A stretch of DNA of 64,000 nucleotides, taken from the NCBI GenBank assembly GCA_022447545.1, contig JAKVBI010000011.1:248001-312000 (forward strand), written 5' to 3'. The DNA is from Myxococcota bacterium. Lineage in GTDB: Bacteria > Myxococcota_A > UBA9160 > SMWR01. The notes under the pieces are model-generated. The model did no database searches and had not been told where the DNA came from. It saw only the letters and a list, made by a program, of their open reading frames with translations. The translations under genes were made by a program, and so were the position numbers. Below are positions 7,986 to 16,745 of this stretch, one piece after another (the first letter of the stretch is position 1; each line of letters begins with the position of its first letter).

Positions 7986-9482
7986 TCACGATCCCGGGCA
8001 GGGATATTCGAACTCCAGGAAGGCCCGGGGCTCCCGGTTCTCCTTTCGCAGGCGCATATAGCTCAGGACAGAAATCAGCTTCACATCCACCAACTGCCTC
8101 GGCCTCGGCACGTCGGCATTCCAGCTCCGGCAGATCCATTCCGCGTAGGCGGGCCGCAGGTAGGGATGGGCGGGAAACGCCTTGTCGAGAGAAAAAACCG
8201 TGAGCAGGCGATATCGGTAGTCCGACTCGATGGACTGGACAACCTGCCAGTGGGGTCCGGGGGCGGGTGTCGAGACATCCACGATCTCCCCCCGCCTCGT
8301 CGTGCCGAGGAAAAGCGATTGTTTGTCCACCCGACGCGGGCCGGGACCGTAGAGTTCCCAGCGCTGATGCAGACCCAGCGCGTACCCGGGCCAACGGACC
8401 CAGTCGGCGGGTTCGAGAGCTGGGTAGGGCGTCGCAAAATTGATCCAAACCACCCAGACCGCGCAGGCCCCGAGAAAACCATCCCGCAGCCAGCGGAGCG
8501 GGGACGGGATAGACGAAGGGCCGGGATCCGGACTTTCCTCGGCGGGAGACCAACGCTCCCAAAACCACGTGGGCAGGGCGGCGACGAGCGCGACGAGATT
8601 GCCCACGGGGAAGAGATAGAGTTGCATGCTCGTCCCGATTCCGAGCTGAAGAGCCATCAGTGCCATGACACCCAGCGTTCGAACCGGACCGCTGAACACG
8701 GGGCACAGCAGTAGGAGCACCCCTGCGTGCTCCAGCAGCATCGTGACGACGGTCAACACCCTCAACGCATCCGGGAATTGGAGGAAGAAGGCCGCATGAG
8801 GCCACGCCCAGCTCGAGTCACGGATCACCCACTCGATGGCCGTGAAGCTCTGACGCCAGGACTCGTCGGTCTTCACGAGGCCGGCCACCGTGTACATCAC
8901 GCCCAACTGAAGCAGATAGACTGCGGTCGCAACGCTCACGACTGTGTTGGGTTGTCGAGCGGGCCTGGTGCCGCGCCGAGCGTCGATCGACCAGCGCGCA
9001 CCGAGGGGAAGAAACATCGACCAGAACAACACGATGCGCAGCAGGTGATCGAAGCCGAGCATGATGTAGGGGTTCCGGGCGTGAAGAGACACCGTGAGTG
9101 CCCAGCACAAAACCGTCGCAATTCGGGTCTGGAGACCGAGGGTCAGAGCCAGTGCGGCCAAGGCCGCCACACCGAACAGCACTCCCTGGAACTCGGAGCT
9201 TCCGCCCAGGGCGTGGAATTCGAGCAGTGACCACCAGGCATTGTCAGAGAGCACCTGACGTGGAACGACGCCATCATCGCTATAGAAGGTTTCGAGGTAG
9301 CGTGATCGCATGGCGAGGTCGACCAGGAGCGTGACCCCGGCGCCCATGCGCATCAGCGCCAGGGAACGCAGATCGAGCCCAAGCCAAGCTTCGAAACGCC
9401 GTCTGCCTGCCGAATCCACCGTCGATCCGTCCCTCCGCCTGAAGTATATCGGGCCCCTTGGCTGCAAACTCTTGCCCAGCAT
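7986..9482 (-). CDS. HTTM-domain integral membrane protein
   Basis: 498-residue protein with the horizontally-transferred-transmembrane (HTTM) arrangement related to vitamin-K-dependent gamma-carboxylase. After a cytoplasmic N-terminus come LRSLALMRMGAGVTLLVDL, YLETFYSDDGVVPRQVL, and about seven further hydrophobic segments, with MYTVAGLVKTDESWRQ and VTMLLEHAGVLLLLCPVF as typical motifs. After about residue 350 the protein is soluble and extracytoplasmic, ending in a Pro/Cys-rich tail. HTTM proteins have largely unknown function. ATG 9482 has no clear ribosome site. The gene is alone, divergent from the CoA-transferase 45 bases away, and has no catabolic logic here. Confidence 0.85.
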   Translation of the reverse strand: MLGKSLQPRGPIYFRRRDGSTVDSAGRRRFEAWLGLDLRSLALMRMGAGVTLLVDLAMRSRYLETFYSDDGVVPRQVLSDNAWWSLLEFHALGGSSEFQGVLFGVAALAALALTLGLQTRIATVLCWALTVSLHARNPYIMLGFDHLLRIVLFWSMFLPLGARWSIDARRGTRPARQPNTVVSVATAVYLLQLGVMYTVAGLVKTDESWRQSFTAIEWVIRDSSWAWPHAAFFLQFPDALRVLTVVTMLLEHAGVLLLLCPVFSGPVRTLGVMALMALQLGIGTSMQLYLFPVGNLVALVAALPTWFWERWSPAEESPDPGPSSIPSPLRWLRDGFLGACAVWVVWINFATPYPALEPADWVRWPGYALGLHQRWELYGPGPRRVDKQSLFLGTTRRGEIVDVSTPAPGPHWQVVQSIESDYRYRLLTVFSLDKAFPAHPYLRPAYAEWICRSWNADVPRPRQLVDVKLISVLSYMRLRKENREPRAFLEFEYPCPGS

Positions 9483-9527
9483 CGAGCTGGAGTGTTAGTC
9501 AGGAAGGAAACGGTGGAGGCCAGTTGG

Positions 9528-11939
9528 ATGACGAAGCCCGAAGATCCCCACGATCCCTCTCGATGGCCGCTGGCCGGGGTGCGGGTCATCGAGGTCGCGT
9601 CGCAGATCGCCGGCCCCTACGCGACCAAACTCCTGGTGGATGCGGGCGCGGAGGTGATCAAAGTCGAACCTTCCGGCGGAGATCCGCTCCGCCGCTGGTC
9701 GGCCTCCCACACACCCTTGCCGGACGGACGAGACGGAGCGCTCTTCCAGTATCTCAATGCCTCCAAGCGCAGCATCCTCGCGGACCCTTCGACTCCCGCG
9801 GGGTGCGAGCAGGTACGCGAACTCGCCCGCGGCGCCGACCTGCTCGTGGAGGACCAAGGCCCAGGCACTTTCGAAAAGCATGGACTCGATCCGTCTGACC
9901 TACGTGCGATCAATCCGAGTCTCAGCATCGTATCCATTTCGAATTTCGGCCAAACCGGCCCCTGGGCCGATCGCCCCGCCACCGAGTGGACGCTTCAAGC
10001 TGCCGTGGGATCCACGGGCTACCGCGGCCTACCCTCCCGTGGGCCCGTCGCAGCGGGAGGGCGCATTGGCGAATGGATCACGGGAACCTTCGCCGCAATC
10101 GGCGCCCTGAGCGCATGGCTCTCCAGTCGCGTTGCCGGACAGGGACAGCATGTGGACGTTTCCATGTTCGAAGCCCTCGTGGCATGCATGACGATCCAGC
10201 ACGACCTCGCCGGTCAATTCCTGGGAATCCCTCTCACCCAGGCGCTGGAGACCCCCTCCATCGAACCCGCCCGCGATGGTTGGGTCGGGTTGTGTACCTA
10301 CACGGGCCAACAGTGGAAAGACTTCTGCTCCATGATCGGCCGCCCTGAACTGGCCAAGGACGAACGCTTCTACGATGCCACCGTGCGCATGGAGAACCTG
10401 GAATTCATCCAGGAGGCCATGCACGCCTTCACCCGTGAGCACACAATCGACGAAATCATCGAACTCGCCACGCTGCTTCGGATTCCGGCGGCACCCATCG
10501 GTGATGGCCGCAACCTGCCAAAAATGGACCACTTGAGCGAACGCGGTGTATTCGTGACTCACCCGGCCGGCTTTCTCCAACCGCGCCCCCCTTTCGTCTA
10601 CGGTCGCTCGACCACTCGCCCCATCGGCCCGGCGCCGGACCTCGACGAACACGGAGAAGAGATCCGCTCCGAACTCGCCGCCCAGGGTGAAGAGCGGCGG
10701 CCCGTGGGCAAACCGCCCGAGTTGCCCCTGCAAGGGATCCGAGTCGTGGATCTCACCTGTTTCTGGGCGGGCCCCGTGGCCTCGTCGTACCTCGCCGACA
10801 TGGGCGCCGACGTGATCAAGGTGGAATCCACTCAGCGTCCGGACGGAATGCGCTTCGCCCACGCTTCCCGCAACGAGCGTTTGTGGGAGTGGGGCAATGT
10901 CTTCCACGGTGCGAACTCGAACAAGCGCGATCTCACGCTCAACCTCGAGAGCGAAGAGGGAATGGGACTGTTGCTGCGGCTAATCGAGCGAGCCGATCTG
11001 ATCATCGAAAACTTCTCGGCTCGGGTTCTCGACAACTTCGGCCTCAGCTGGGAGAAGCTCCAGGACTTGAATCCCCGCCTGGTGTGCGTGCGGATGCCGG
11101 CTTTTGGGCTCGACGGCCCTTGGCGCGACCGCCCGGGTTTCGCACCCAACGTCGAGCAGGTAAGTGGACTGGCCTGGATGACAGGGTACGACGACTTGCC
11201 ACTGATCGTTCGGGGTGCCTGCGACCCACTGGGAGGGATGCACACCGCCTTCGCGGCCATGCTCGCCCTCCACCATCAGCGGCGCACCGGCGAGGGACAA
11301 CTCTTGGAAGTTCCTCTAATCGAGCCCGCCCTCAACATTGCAGCGGAGCAGGTGATCGAGTACTCGGCCTACGGGAAATACCTCTCCCGAAGCGAAAACC
11401 GCGGACCCTGTGCCGCACCCCAAGGTGTGTACGCCTGCGCTGGCGACAACGCCCACATCGCGCTGGCCGTCACGGACGATCCTCAGTGGAATGCGCTGGT
11501 CGCGTTGATGGGTAGACCCGCCTGGGCCCGAGCCGAGGAACTGTCCGAAGCCAGCGGCCGCCGGGCGCGACACGACCTCATCGACGAGCAGCTCCGGGCA
11601 TGGTTCTCGGACCGACCTCTGGAGGAGACCGTGGAGGCGGTTCTCGCCGCGGGTATTCCGGCCTCGGACGTGATCGACGCCCACTACTTGATGCCCAACC
11701 CCCAACTCGAACACCGGGGGTTCTTTCAGACGTTTTCACACCCCGTCACGGGCCCGACACGGTATCCGGGCTGCCCTGCCCTCTTTTCCGCCTTCGGCCC
11801 TCGACTCCGGCGCGGCCCCGCCCCCACACTGGGCCAGGACAATGAAGAGGTGCTGCGCACGGAACTCGGCTTGACGAACGAGGAGATTGCGAAGCTGCGT
11901 GAAGACAAAGTCATCGGAGAGCGTCCCACGTTCATGTGA
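9528..11939 (+). CDS. CaiB/BaiF family III CoA-transferase, two fused copies
   Basis: 803-residue protein consisting of two family III CoA-transferase domains in tandem. The first begins at PLAGVRVIEVASQIAGPYAT and the second, near residue 400, at PLQGIRVVDLTCFWAGPVAS; each has AEVIKVE or ADVIKVE. Single-domain relatives transfer CoA between carboxylic acids, using a catalytic Asp. At that position the second copy has Asp566 (CDPLGG) but the first has Glu182 (GEWITG), so the first half may be structural. ATG 9528 is favoured by GGAGG 8 bases upstream; GTG 9492 is a longer alternative. It would activate an acid substrate for beta-oxidation. Next gene is 71 bases on. Confidence 0.9.
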   Translation: MTKPEDPHDPSRWPLAGVRVIEVASQIAGPYATKLLVDAGAEVIKVEPSGGDPLRRWSASHTPLPDGRDGALFQYLNASKRSILADPSTPAGCEQVRELARGADLLVEDQGPGTFEKHGLDPSDLRAINPSLSIVSISNFGQTGPWADRPATEWTLQAAVGSTGYRGLPSRGPVAAGGRIGEWITGTFAAIGALSAWLSSRVAGQGQHVDVSMFEALVACMTIQHDLAGQFLGIPLTQALETPSIEPARDGWVGLCTYTGQQWKDFCSMIGRPELAKDERFYDATVRMENLEFIQEAMHAFTREHTIDEIIELATLLRIPAAPIGDGRNLPKMDHLSERGVFVTHPAGFLQPRPPFVYGRSTTRPIGPAPDLDEHGEEIRSELAAQGEERRPVGKPPELPLQGIRVVDLTCFWAGPVASSYLADMGADVIKVESTQRPDGMRFAHASRNERLWEWGNVFHGANSNKRDLTLNLESEEGMGLLLRLIERADLIIENFSARVLDNFGLSWEKLQDLNPRLVCVRMPAFGLDGPWRDRPGFAPNVEQVSGLAWMTGYDDLPLIVRGACDPLGGMHTAFAAMLALHHQRRTGEGQLLEVPLIEPALNIAAEQVIEYSAYGKYLSRSENRGPCAAPQGVYACAGDNAHIALAVTDDPQWNALVALMGRPAWARAEELSEASGRRARHDLIDEQLRAWFSDRPLEETVEAVLAAGIPASDVIDAHYLMPNPQLEHRGFFQTFSHPVTGPTRYPGCPALFSAFGPRLRRGPAPTLGQDNEEVLRTELGLTNEEIAKLREDKVIGERPTFM

Positions 11940-12010
11940 CGTGACACCGTCTGAACGAATCCGCTTTTGCGGCCCCACTCACCCCTAGAAAAGAACAAAA
12001 GGAGCAGACC

Positions 12011-12502
12011 ATGCAGGACCATCGATATTCATTCGAGGTGGACGCCACACGCGAGGAGATCTGGCGTCTTTTCTGGAACAAGAAGACGGGCGACGTCATC
12101 GAGCACGGGGACGTCCGGATCGAAATCCTCCACGGCGGAGACGAAACGGGCGAGGGATTGGTCCGCTATTGCCACTTCCCCGTCCCCAAATACCTGCTCA
12201 CGAATGGCAAAGCGCAGTCCTGGGAGTGGCTGACCCAGGTCAAACCCCTCGAGTCCTGGCGATACGACGCCGTCGGGAAACCCCTCTGGTCCAAGGCATC
12301 GGGCTGGACGCGCCTCGAGGATCTCGGCGACGGCCGTACTCGCGTGCATTTTCGGGAGACCTACCACGTCTTCAACCCCGTGTTCCGGTTCTTCCTAGAG
12401 CGAGCCGTCCATCGCTACATCTCGAAGGACAATGATCGGGTCATCAAAGCCTCCATCGAACAGGGCGTCGCCGCCATGCGGAAAAAAGCTGCAAACAGCT
12501 GA
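12011..12502 (+). CDS. SRPBCC (START/Bet v 1-like) domain protein
   Basis: 163-residue single-domain protein with the helix-grip fold pattern: an N-terminal strand and helix (RYSFEVDATREEIWRLFWN), central strands with WEWLTQVKPLESWRYD, a strand pair TRVHFRETYHV, and a long C-terminal helix (DNDRVIKASIEQGVAAMRK). These proteins bind hydrophobic ligands such as lipids or polyketides, and some act as cyclases, hydrolases or oxygenase partners. AGGAG lies about 7 bases before ATG 12011. It is the gene next after the double CoA-transferase and probably lies in its transcript. Ligand unknown; a role binding a hydrophobic CoA-ester or steroid-like intermediate is inference only. Confidence 0.78.
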   Translation: MQDHRYSFEVDATREEIWRLFWNKKTGDVIEHGDVRIEILHGGDETGEGLVRYCHFPVPKYLLTNGKAQSWEWLTQVKPLESWRYDAVGKPLWSKASGWTRLEDLGDGRTRVHFRETYHVFNPVFRFFLERAVHRYISKDNDRVIKASIEQGVAAMRKKAANS

Positions 12503-12566
12503 GCCCGCCAACCCGGATTCCACGACAACCCCTCCCGCTCACCATCGCCGGGGCTCACCCCCGTGC

Positions 12567-12572
12567 TAGCTT
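12567..12572 (+). promoter_or_regulatory. Probable -10 element for a leaderless transcript (TAGCTT)
   Basis: TAGCTTGG followed by five bases and ATG 12580; the hexamer ends 7 bases before the start codon. The same TAGCTTGG-N5-ATG arrangement occurs at 21813-21828. No Shine-Dalgarno precedes the ATG. Confidence 0.4.
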
Positions 12573-12579
12573 GGACCTC

Positions 12580-13443
12580 ATGCCGAAACCCAAAGATCTC
12601 CCCATCATCGACCTGATGCTCAGCCTTCCCATCACGGACCCCGACAAGACCTATGCATCCCTGCGCAAGAACGTCCATGACTCGGAGAGCAAGGAAAGTT
12701 TCAAGTTTCCCGCGCAGTACATGTTCAAGGACGTCCCCCACGAGTGGGGAAAGAATGCTGACCCTGTAGAGATCACCCTGAAAGAAATGGACCGATGGGG
12801 CATCCAAAAAGCCGTCATGAACTTCCAGACCCACGACGGACAGCGCGCCCTCCGCGAACATCCAGATCGATTCTTCGCCCAAGCCCAGGTGGACCCAAAC
12901 CGGGGAATGGAAGGAGTTCGCCAACTCGAGAAAGACCACGCCGAGTGGAACGTAAAGGCCGCCATGTGCTTTGCGTCGGGCCTGATCCCCCAGGTGGACC
13001 TCAACGACAAGAAGTTCTACCCGCTGTACGCCAAGTGCGTCGAGCTCGACATTCCGATCTTCTTGAACGCCGGAGTGCCAGGCCCGCGCTTTCCCATGCA
13101 CTGCCAGCATGTCGAGCACCTGGACGAGGTCTGCTGGTTCTTCCCGGAACTTCGCATCGTGACCCTCCACGGATGCGAACCGTGGGAGGATCTCGCAGTA
13201 AAACTCATGTTGAAGTGGCCGAACCTCTACTACGCGACCAGCGCCTTCGCGCCCAAGTACTACCCGAAAGCCATCATCAATTACGCCAATACGCGCGGTG
13301 CGGACAAGGTCCTCTACGCCGGGTATTTCCCCATGGGCCTGAGCCTGGAGCGGATCATGACCGAGATGGAAGACGTTCCCTTTCGCGATTCGGTCTGGCC
13401 AAAGTTCCTGCACCAGAACGCGGAACGCGTCCTCAAGCTGTAG
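12580..13443 (+). CDS. Amidohydrolase_2-family protein lacking the N-terminal metal-binding His
   Basis: 287-residue TIM-barrel protein of the PF04909 amidohydrolase type. Family features: IQKAVMNFQTHDGQRAL, HPDRFFAQAQVDPN, a strand ending LDIPIFLNAGVPGP, LRIVTLHGCEPW with a conserved His, and a C-terminal LYAGYFPMGL region. The expected DxHxH at the first strand is replaced by IIDLMLSLP, and the last strand has no Asp in the usual GSD/GTD position. So two normal metal-site elements are missing. It may be an active divergent subgroup that uses another metal set, or a non-metal member. Leaderless-looking start. The end overlaps by 11 bases, tail to tail, with the acyl-CoA dehydrogenase. Confidence 0.75.
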   Translation: MPKPKDLPIIDLMLSLPITDPDKTYASLRKNVHDSESKESFKFPAQYMFKDVPHEWGKNADPVEITLKEMDRWGIQKAVMNFQTHDGQRALREHPDRFFAQAQVDPNRGMEGVRQLEKDHAEWNVKAAMCFASGLIPQVDLNDKKFYPLYAKCVELDIPIFLNAGVPGPRFPMHCQHVEHLDEVCWFFPELRIVTLHGCEPWEDLAVKLMLKWPNLYYATSAFAPKYYPKAIINYANTRGADKVLYAGYFPMGLSLERIMTEMEDVPFRDSVWPKFLHQNAERVLKL

Positions 13444-14722
13444 ACGACCCCTTCCGACGAGAAGCCGCCGAGTCCCGAGGAAGGCCGAGATGGCGCTCGG
13501 CAACAATGTTGCGCTGGACGTTCGCCGTACCGCCGGCGATGGCTACACCCAGCGACTGCAGGTATTGGAAGATCCAATCCTCCGCTCGCGGCTTCGGACG
13601 CGCATACAGGGAGATCCTGGGCTCCGACAACCCACCATCTTCGAGCAGATCGAGAGCCAGTCTCGCCACGTCGTGGCCGATGTTGGACGTCACGATCTTG
13701 TTGAGCAGCGGGATGCTCCCAGCACTTTGCTGACGAGATTCGCGGCTGTGCTGCCAGTAACTCGAGTACCGATGGGCCTTCACATACCCCTCGATCGCGA
13801 TCAGGCGCTGGCGAATCTCGGGATTCTTCAAAGCCGATTCGCCCTCTACACCAACTTCGCGGGCCAATTCGACGACGGCATCGAATAAAGCATGGGTTTG
13901 TGCCGAACCGCCAATGGCATTGCGCTCGTGCTTAAGAGTCGCACGGGAGACACTCCACCCCTCCCCTCGCCGCCCCACGATAAAATGCTCTGGAGTCCGG
14001 GCCCCATCGAAGAAGACTTCGTTGAAGTGGCTCTGGCCGCTCATCTGACGCAGGGGACGGATCTCGATCCCAGGCTGTTTCATGTCGATGAGCAGATATG
14101 AAATCCCGGCATGCTTGGTGGCATCGGGTTCGGTCCGGGCGAGGCAGAACATGTAGTCGGCAACGTGGGCACTACTCGTCCAGATCTTCTGACCTCGAAT
14201 CACCCACTCGCCGTCGACCAGCTCCGCCCGCGTGGATAGAGATGCCAGATCACTCCCAGACCCGGGTTCGCTGTACCCCTGACACCACACCATCTGCCCC
14301 GTCAAGGTGGGGGGAATGAACTGGAGTTTCTGCCATTGCTCGCCCTTTTCGAGCAGGGTGGGCACGAGCATCATCGTTCCGACGCCGGGCGCCTCCATGG
14401 GGGCGCCCGCTTTCTGAAATTCCTCACGGATCACCTGAGCTGCCAAGCCATCGGCGGCCTGCTCTGCCCCCCCGTACGCCCGCGGAATCGATCGGTACAA
14501 GTACCCCCGCTCAATGGCTGCACGCCGAAAGGCCTGAACACGCTCTTCGGGTTCCGAGGACGTCTCCCTCATCTCGGGAGACGACCAACTCTCATCCAGA
14601 AAGGCTTTCACCTCCGTTCGCAGGGCCTCGTATTCAGTTCCGTAGTTCAGGTCCAGACTCTTTCCTCCAATCGCTTCCCCCGTTCTTGGACATCGTCTAT
14701 CACGAACGGGGTTGACGATCAC
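13433..14722 (-). CDS. Acyl-CoA dehydrogenase
   Basis: About 405-429 residues. FAD-dependent alpha,beta-dehydrogenation of an acyl-CoA. Seen: N-terminal helix DLNYGTEYEALRTEVKAFL, RAYGGAEQAADG, WCQGYSEPGSGSDLASL (flavin/substrate-binding strand), WVIRGQKIWTSSA, and the C-terminal GGTANVQRNIVAERHLGLP motif that contacts FAD and the adenine of CoA. The start is ambiguous: GTG 14722 overlaps the upstream stop as GTGA, but it adds about 22 residues not typical of the family. CTG 14656, with GGAGGA 6 bases upstream, would give a normal N-terminus. Last gene of an overlapping minus-strand block. Confidence 0.9.
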   Translation of the reverse strand: MIVNPVRDRRCPRTGEAIGGKSLDLNYGTEYEALRTEVKAFLDESWSSPEMRETSSEPEERVQAFRRAAIERGYLYRSIPRAYGGAEQAADGLAAQVIREEFQKAGAPMEAPGVGTMMLVPTLLEKGEQWQKLQFIPPTLTGQMVWCQGYSEPGSGSDLASLSTRAELVDGEWVIRGQKIWTSSAHVADYMFCLARTEPDATKHAGISYLLIDMKQPGIEIRPLRQMSGQSHFNEVFFDGARTPEHFIVGRRGEGWSVSRATLKHERNAIGGSAQTHALFDAVVELAREVGVEGESALKNPEIRQRLIAIEGYVKAHRYSSYWQHSRESRQQSAGSIPLLNKIVTSNIGHDVARLALDLLEDGGLSEPRISLYARPKPRAEDWIFQYLQSLGVAIAGGTANVQRNIVAERHLGLPRDSAASRRKGSSTA

Positions 14723-15336
14723 TTGTGTCGTTCATCGACTCCTGCGGGGCCCAGTCGCACCTCGTTTTGCATTTCGCGAGATCGCTCGTGCGGGGGGACG
14801 ATTCCCAGATGTTCTTTTCGGTTTCGCGCACGATCGCGGATCAGCCGAAGGTGCGCAATCACATCTCCTATGGGCGGCATGATCCCCTTCTCCGCTTCCA
14901 AATACCAGTCGAGTTCCCTCCGCGTCAATGAACTATCGCCACCGACCTGGTAGCCCCCCACCTTCCGATGGTGAAGAACGTAAGACATCCACCAATTGGG
15001 CGTATCCACATTCGAGTGCATGAGCCATTCATTCTGGATCTCGGGGAAGTGAAATTTGCTGATGTCGGTGCTGAATGCCACATCGAGCAAACGTCTATCG
15101 GGGTGGGAGAGCAGTCCCTGAACGAAGGACGGACCAAAAAGCTCCGGACTGGGCTCACCCCGATTCGCGAGAACATGCAAAGCGTCGAGACGCTCCTGGG
15201 TCGAGCCTGCCTGCCACCTTTCGAGAAGTTGCTCCTCACTGCGATGGTTCATCGAGAAAAGCAATACCTCGGCAAGCAGAATCGCGAGACACACCCCGTG
15301 CGGAAGCCAACTCCTCAAAGCGCTCCACCTCGCCAT
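14719..15336 (-). CDS. Small membrane-anchored protein, function unknown
   Basis: 205 residues. An N-terminal hydrophobic helix (LPHGVCLAILLAEVLLFSM, about residues 11-29) would anchor or export it. The rest is soluble: LLERWQAGSTQERLDALHVLANRGE looks like one HEAT-like helix pair, followed by a His/Trp-rich stretch (NWWMSYVLHHRKVGG) and a charged C-terminus. I recognise no family. ATG 15336 lies 22 bases inside the end of the glycosyltransferase gene, and its stop overlaps the GTG start proposed for the acyl-CoA dehydrogenase, so expression is tightly coupled to both. It may assist the GT39 membrane protein; this is inference from overlap only. Confidence 0.6.
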   Translation of the reverse strand: MARWSALRSWLPHGVCLAILLAEVLLFSMNHRSEEQLLERWQAGSTQERLDALHVLANRGEPSPELFGPSFVQGLLSHPDRRLLDVAFSTDISKFHFPEIQNEWLMHSNVDTPNWWMSYVLHHRKVGGYQVGGDSSLTRRELDWYLEAEKGIMPPIGDVIAHLRLIRDRARNRKEHLGIVPPHERSREMQNEVRLGPAGVDERHK

Positions 15337-16745
15337 GCGAATTCGAAAATCGACAGCGCCTCTGGAAGGTCCACCCACCACAAAAATGCGAGAAGGAGCC
15401 AACCCGATACCACCACGATCCAGAACCTCGACCCCTCGGAACCCAGACGATTTCGGAGCACGAAGGAGCCGGATACAACTGCCAGACACAACGGAACAAT
15501 TGGAATCCGAAAGCGCGACATCGACACTACGATTGCCGTGGCAACGAAGTACCCCAACAACCCCAGCGCCAGATACGAACTCGGTTTCCTCGTTCGAAGC
15601 AGCAAAGCCCATCCAGGCACCGCAACCAACAGCATCAACACTGGACACAACATCGCCCAGATCACCAACGAGCGACGCACCCAGTCGATCCCAATCGGAC
15701 TGTTCTCATACATGCCCAGACCGGCATGACGAACAAAAAACGATGTCGGCAGGACGAAATCCGCCAACTTCTTGACCCGTGAACGAACCCACCACCCCGG
15801 GCTCTCCAACGCGTACCGAACTCCGCGCGCAGCATTTTCCTCCATCCGATCGGGTGTGTTCTTGATCTCGAAAGCACGTTCCCAATCCGGACGACCGTTG
15901 GTCTCGACGAACCAAGCACGGGTTCGATCCAGAGGCGTCTCGCTGGCGAAGAATCGCCGATAAAACGGGGCAAGATCGAAATTGATGTAGGTTCCATTGA
16001 CGCCCCGAAAAACGTTCTCACCCAGCGTGCTGCCCATCGGAACCCACCGGCCGTAGACCTCGAAGTTTCGCAGGGACCAGGGCGTGATCAAAACGGCCGC
16101 TACGAGAACGAAGAGCAATGCACGGCGGAACCCTTCCATACGCACGGATTCGCCGCGGGCGATCCAAAGACCTCCCGCCAACAGTGCCAGCAGAGGAAGG
16201 GCCGCGTCGCGTAAGTAACAGGCCACCGCGAACAAACTCGCCGCAGCGACGATGCGCGCCGTACTCGCGCGATCTGTGCCATCCATCACTCCGCTGACCA
16301 ACACCACGGGAGGCAACAAAAACGCCAGAAAGAGGGTTTCGGTCCAGAGCAGATGGGTGAAACCGATCAATGGGAGATAGATGCACCAGAGAACGCCCGC
16401 CACACGAGCCGCTCGATCACCAAACCAACGCCATGCGAGGACCATGGTCGAGAGTCCGATGCTCGCAGACGCAAGCGTCTGGATCAGCTTGACGACAAAA
16501 AGTCCCTGCAGGCCGAAACTCGAAAGACTCCAGGCGATCAGAGCCGGATAGCCGGGCGGCCAGAGATAGCGCGCACCATCGGGGTAGAAGCCGAAGCGCT
16601 CCCAGGCCAAGGCGCTATAGACGTAATGGCGCTCGTCCGCCAACAGGCCAAGGTTCGATGCGAAAAACAGGAATCCGACCCGTATGACAATTCCCACGAG
16701 ACACAGGATGCCCATGTCTCGCCAGGTTCCATGCAAACTCAGCAC
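15315..16745 (-). CDS. GT39/ArnT-like membrane glycosyltransferase
   Basis: About 475 residues with 10-12 hydrophobic segments. The first extracytoplasmic loop has LLADERHYVYSALAWERFGF, whose Asp-Glu-xx-Tyr matches the catalytic loop of PMT/ArnT (GT-C fold) transferases, followed by YLWPPGYPALIA. GT-C enzymes transfer sugars from polyprenyl phosphate donors outside the membrane. The start is uncertain: GTG 16745 overlaps the FAD-gene stop; TTG 16736 and ATG 16715 are alternatives. Placed inside a catabolic block between an FAD oxidoreductase and a small membrane-anchored protein, which is unexpected for an envelope enzyme. Acceptor unknown. Confidence 0.82.
   Translation of the reverse strand: MLSLHGTWRDMGILCLVGIVIRVGFLFFASNLGLLADERHYVYSALAWERFGFYPDGARYLWPPGYPALIAWSLSSFGLQGLFVVKLIQTLASASIGLSTMVLAWRWFGDRAARVAGVLWCIYLPLIGFTHLLWTETLFLAFLLPPVVLVSGVMDGTDRASTARIVAAASLFAVACYLRDAALPLLALLAGGLWIARGESVRMEGFRRALLFVLVAAVLITPWSLRNFEVYGRWVPMGSTLGENVFRGVNGTYINFDLAPFYRRFFASETPLDRTRAWFVETNGRPDWERAFEIKNTPDRMEENAARGVRYALESPGWWVRSRVKKLADFVLPTSFFVRHAGLGMYENSPIGIDWVRRSLVIWAMLCPVLMLLVAVPGWALLLRTRKPSSYLALGLLGYFVATAIVVSMSRFRIPIVPLCLAVVSGSFVLRNRLGSEGSRFWIVVVSGWLLLAFLWWVDLPEALSIFEFAWRGGAL

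Noticed and set aside
10029-10907. Antisense open frames inside the double CoA-transferase and in the acyl-CoA dehydrogenases (also 12415-13506, 32078-33049 and 35122-36099)
   Set aside because: Each overlaps a well-supported gene in the opposite strand and yields proteins without recognisable features.
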